DNA of 64,000 bases from Halomonas huangheensis. GTDB taxonomy: Bacteria; Pseudomonadota; Gammaproteobacteria; Pseudomonadales; Halomonadaceae. The notes beneath the pieces were generated by a model. The model was not told where the DNA came from. It was given only the letters and a program-made list of their open reading frames with translations, and did not search any database. Positions 61,328 through 64,000 of the stretch are shown here, one piece after another (the first letter of the stretch is position 1; each line of letters begins with the position of its first letter). The stretch spans positions 2,976,001 through 3,040,000 of the forward strand of contig NZ_CP013106.1 in NCBI RefSeq assembly GCF_001431725.1, written 5' to 3'. Position numbers and translations under genes: made by a program.

Positions 61328-62404
61328 ATGGAGCTAAGCGAGAAACTATCAGGCATCGCACGACGTGGTCAGGACCAAGTCGATCATATCAAGAATGAAG
61401 AAGCCACAAAGACAGCTTTAGTGCTGCCGTTTATCAACGCTCTTGGTTACGACCCCTTTGACACTAGAGAGGTAGTTCCGGAATTCACGGCAGATGTTGG
61501 TACCAAGAAAGGCGAGAAGGTTGACTACGCCATAAGAGCCGATGGCAATCTTTCCATCCTGGTTGAATGCAAACCCATAGGCACCAACCTTTCCAACGTC
61601 CAATACAATCAATTATATCGATACTTCTCATGCACGGATGCGAAGTTTGCAATCCTGACCAATGGCTTTGAATATCGTTTCTACTCTGACCTGGATTTTG
61701 AAAACAAGCTGGATAACCGCCCCTTCTTCACCTTCCACCTTAGAGACTTCAACGACCAGGATATTGAAGAGCTACGGAAGTTCACGAAGCCAAACTTTGA
61801 TGTTCAGGCTATACTCAGCACAGCCAACCGGCTGAAATACACCAATCTAGCAAAACAGGCTATTGACGAGGTATTTCGAGAAACACCTGAAGAGTTCGTG
61901 AAGTATATAGTAGGAAAAATATACGATGGTCGGCAGACACGACAAGTGATAGATGAGTTCACCCCAATTGTCCGAGATGCAAGCAAGCTATATATCAAGG
62001 AGCAAGTTGCACAGCGGCTGCGTGGCGCCCTAGCCAGCAATGACGTTGACACTCAACCTCCTTCAGCATCAGATATATCCATAGTCGACGACACTTCAAT
62101 CAACGACGATGGAATAGAGACTACTCAAGAAGAAATAGATGCCTATAATATTGTCCGTTCGATTCTAGCGGAGAATATTGATGTTAGCCGCATTGCCATG
62201 CGCGATGCAAAATCATATTGCGCAGTGCTTCTCGACGACAACAACAGAAAGCCCATATGCCGCTTTCACTTTAATTCCAAATCCATCAAGCGTATAGGAT
62301 TCTTCACCAACAAGAATGAAGAACGCGTAGACATTCTTTCCGTCAACGATATATTCCAGTTCCGTGATCAGTTAAAGAAAACTGCTGACGAGTATCAAGA
62401 CTGA
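61328..62404 (+). CDS. orphan HsdR-N-like (type I restriction endonuclease N-terminal) protein
   Basis: A 358-residue protein whose N-terminal 170 residues match the HSDR_N_2 type: TKTALVLPFINALGYDPFDTREVVPEFTADVG, then the PD-(D/E)xK nuclease core KVDYAIRADGNLSILVECKP, then FAILTNGFEYRFYSDLD. No helicase domain, methylase or specificity gene is present. The C-terminal part (about 270-358) may be a small separate domain. Codon use is AT-richer than the neighbours (ATA, AGA, TTA codons), suggesting acquisition. AGGGAG precedes the ATG. Function open: defence, phage remnant or DNA repair. Confidence 0.8.
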   Translation: MELSEKLSGIARRGQDQVDHIKNEEATKTALVLPFINALGYDPFDTREVVPEFTADVGTKKGEKVDYAIRADGNLSILVECKPIGTNLSNVQYNQLYRYFSCTDAKFAILTNGFEYRFYSDLDFENKLDNRPFFTFHLRDFNDQDIEELRKFTKPNFDVQAILSTANRLKYTNLAKQAIDEVFRETPEEFVKYIVGKIYDGRQTRQVIDEFTPIVRDASKLYIKEQVAQRLRGALASNDVDTQPPSASDISIVDDTSINDDGIETTQEEIDAYNIVRSILAENIDVSRIAMRDAKSYCAVLLDDNNRKPICRFHFNSKSIKRIGFFTNKNEERVDILSVNDIFQFRDQLKKTADEYQD

Positions 62405-62420
62405 TATTCTTCCACCAGAA

Positions 62421-62466
62421 AGGGCAACTTTTCGGGCCATCTGCTCCGTTGCCCTCTATCATTTTT
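62421..62466 (+). terminator. terminator after the HsdR-N-like gene
   Basis: AGGGCAAC and GTTGCCCT pair with a 19-base loop, followed by CTATCATTTTT. Confidence 0.65.
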
Positions 62467-63146
62467 ATGCATACTGATAATGGACGTAAAAAAATCAGTA
62501 GCAATGACACAATAGTTCGTGCACCACTCCAGTTCCTGCGGACAGTTGGACGATTGGATCGAGCGTATCGATGAAGGTATAGCAGCAACACATTATCGGG
62601 CGGAGCAAGTTACCACTCCCATTAGCCTGGATGTAGTGGTACAGGTCTAGCCCGGACGGGTCATCGATGAGGGGAACTTCGCTGGCTATGCGCCAGCGGA
62701 CACCAATCCGCCAACGGCTGAGCGTTGCGGATGAATGACGTAAACACTTCAGAACCGGCTGTCTGTCGTGGAACAGCCATCCCTGGCCGACAAGAGAGAA
62801 GTATCCCACGACGACGCGACCGCCATCCTGGCACCAAACCCATCCATGGGTGTGTCGCATCGCAGGAGCAGAATAACCAAAGGCTGGGAGAATTGATGTA
62901 AGAGATCACTTATGCGATATGTAAGAGAATATCGATAGACGGTGTGTATTATCGAAAGCTTCCCTTCTCCTCCTGGCGATCACTGAAACGTGACCAGTGG
63001 AGCCTGCATTTTCACCTGTTTCTCCCACCCTCCGACTGACCGTGGACAGTTCACTCTAAATCAACCAGGTTGATGAATGATGTCTACCCGCATATCCCGA
63101 GATAGCAGCAGGTGTGGACATCGTTACCATACCAAGGAGGTGTGAC
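62467..63146. other. gene-poor region, possibly holding a decayed gene
   Basis: About 680 bases without a confident gene. A minus-strand frame of 121 codons (62495-62860, starting MRHTHGWVWCQDGG) has some protein-like composition but no ribosome-binding site or family that I recognise. Base composition shifts within the stretch. Together with the HsdR-N-like gene it looks like a small acquired and partly decayed patch. Confidence 0.35.
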
Positions 63147-63575
63147 ATGCTTAAGGTATTGAGCCCCAGCACAACCCTGTTTGCAGCGCTTCTCTGCGGC
63201 TCGCTGCTGCTGCCTTCCATGGCCCTGGCAGACAGTGATGCCATGCAGGAAGGCCAGGAGGCCATGATGGAAGAAGCTGGCGCTGGTGACGTGCTACCGA
63301 ATGATTCATCACTGGTCGAGGAAGGCAGTAGTGACGCCATGCAGGAAAGCCAGGAGGCCATGATGGAAGAATCCGGCACTGGTGATCCGCTACCGAACGA
63401 TTCATCACTGGTCGAGGAAGGCAGTAGTGACGCCATGAAGGAAAGCCGTGAGGCCAGCGCGGAAAGCTCTGGCGATGGTGAACCACTGCCGGACGACTCA
63501 TCACTGGTCGAGGAAGGCAGTAGTGACGCCATGCAAGAGAGTCGTGAAGCCATGACGGAGGAAGAAGCGCAATAG
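63147..63575 (+). CDS. exported acidic tandem-repeat protein
   Basis: A 142-residue protein not known to me. Signal peptide residues 1-28 (ending SMALA) are followed by three 32-residue repeats of the form SSDAMQESQEAMMEES..D.LPNDSSLVEEG and a partial fourth (SSDAMQESREAMTEEEAQ). The mature part is almost free of aromatic residues and basic residues, very rich in Glu, Asp and Ser, and probably disordered in the periplasm. Strong site AAGGAGG before 63147. No neighbour suggests a role; ion binding or salt-adapted surface functions are only guesses. Confidence 0.85.
   Translation: MLKVLSPSTTLFAALLCGSLLLPSMALADSDAMQEGQEAMMEEAGAGDVLPNDSSLVEEGSSDAMQESQEAMMEESGTGDPLPNDSSLVEEGSSDAMKESREASAESSGDGEPLPDDSSLVEEGSSDAMQESREAMTEEEAQ
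63231..63572 (+). repeat. 96-bp tandem repeat within the acidic protein gene
   Basis: Units 63231-63326, 63327-63422, 63423-63518 and a partial 63519-63572. Boundaries such as GGCAGTAGTGACGCCATG recur identically at 96-base spacing, showing recent in-frame duplication. Confidence 0.93.
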
Positions 63576-63663
63576 TGACATCTCGAATCGGACTCACCCG
63601 CTCCCGCATCCAACCATGACATCCGGGAGCAGAAGCGCTACTGAAAACTCTCCGTAAGATTCA

Positions 63664-63701
63664 GGGGAAGCCACCCGGCGGTCACCGCCGATGGTTTCCC
63701 C
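63664..63701 (+). terminator. terminator after the repeat-protein gene
   Basis: GGGGAA, CCA and CGGCGG pair with CCGCCG, TGG and TTCCCC, then CATTTTC. Confidence 0.75.
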
Positions 63702-64000
63702 ATTTTCAAGCAGCATCAATATCCTTCATGCATCTCGGCTTCTGCCCCTGGTATCGAGTGCCGTCAACCTGCGTACTTCACCGTGATATCGGCGCCCTGC
63801 TCGCGTTACCAGCAGCAGTCCCTTCAGCCTCCTTCACGCCAGTCAGTACGAGACCAGCTCATGATCCTGCCCCTGCCCTACTTCAACTTAGGGTTTGCCA
63901 AGTCGACGTTGACACGAGCCGGTCGCACAACCTGGATTGAATGGGGTCCTCTGGCACCTTGATCAGGACCCGAATCGCAAACCACGTCAAGCAAGGTACC
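63702..64000. other. end of window without clear gene
   Basis: About 300 bases. A 70-codon plus-strand frame (63728-63940) has no ribosome-binding site or recognisable similarity. No feature is supported before the window ends. Confidence 0.45.

Noticed and set aside
62495..62860. 121-codon minus-strand frame as a possible transposase or integrase remnant
   Set aside because: No catalytic residues or terminal inverted repeats could be identified. Listed only as part of a gene-poor patch.
1..64000. CRISPR arrays, tRNA or rRNA genes, intact IS elements, prophage
   Set aside because: No regularly spaced direct repeats, cloverleaf-like segments, transposase genes or phage structural genes were seen.

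Overview
The window reads as chromosomal DNA of a moderately GC-rich, salt-adapted gammaproteobacterium, most likely Halomonas or a close relative. This is an inference from gene content, not from a marker gene. Supporting signs are a short PutA without an N-terminal DNA-binding domain, two OmpW porins, a glycine-betaine/choline-type ABC transporter, YqcC and DUF3549 proteins, a SufT-containing SUF operon, TRAP and sodium-coupled transporters, and acidic proteins. No rRNA, tRNA, CRISPR array, intact insertion sequence or prophage was seen.

Layout. 1-7.1 kb: proline catabolism (AraC-type regulator, putA, putP). 7.5-10 kb: two ompW genes, the second behind an FNR-like class II promoter, then a gamma-glutamylcyclotransferase and yqcC. 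10.1-12.3 kb: a cystine-type ABC importer. 12.7-17 kb: DUF3549, a retropepsin-like zinc protease next to rimK, a helical hypothetical protein and sanA. 17-23.4 kb: the SUF iron-sulfur operon (Rrf2 regulator, sufBCDS, sufT) with an IscR-type operator over its -10 element and a Fur-like box upstream. 23.6-27.2 kb: the osmolyte ABC transporter. 27.4-34.8 kb: an SDR, gluconokinase, and a GntR-controlled operon of a TRAP transporter with dgoA and dgoK. 35-43.5 kb: a CurA-like reductase, an NmrA-like protein, glyoxalase I, a GMC dehydrogenase with its Tat-exported small subunit, a ribbon-helix-helix protein and an alanine/glycine:sodium symporter. 43.5-46.9 kb: LysR, pirin, ycaC, a second pirin and an FMN reductase.

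47-56.3 kb is the most interesting stretch. An RpiR regulator, an N-acyl-D-amino-acid deacylase, RidA and a sodium symporter lie divergent to a PLP D-amino-acid dehydratase-like enzyme. Together they form a readable route: uptake, deacylation, deamination, then imine clean-up. Next to it, a BesD/HalD-like iron/2-oxoglutarate oxygenase with a hydroxylase-type HxD triad is paired with a DddP-like M24 protein that lacks the proposed DMSP-lyase base. A LysR regulator is divergent from this pair, and the function of the pair is open.

56.3-58.6 kb is a complete divergent ampR-ampC beta-lactamase module whose AmpR carries Glu at the position of the regulatory Asp135. The right end holds mntP with a structured leader, a Blh/persulfide-dioxygenase-like hydrolase, an isolated HsdR-N-like nuclease-fold protein that looks acquired, and a small exported very acidic protein made of 32-residue tandem repeats. 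Short tandem repeats of 14-17 bp recur in at least five intergenic regions.
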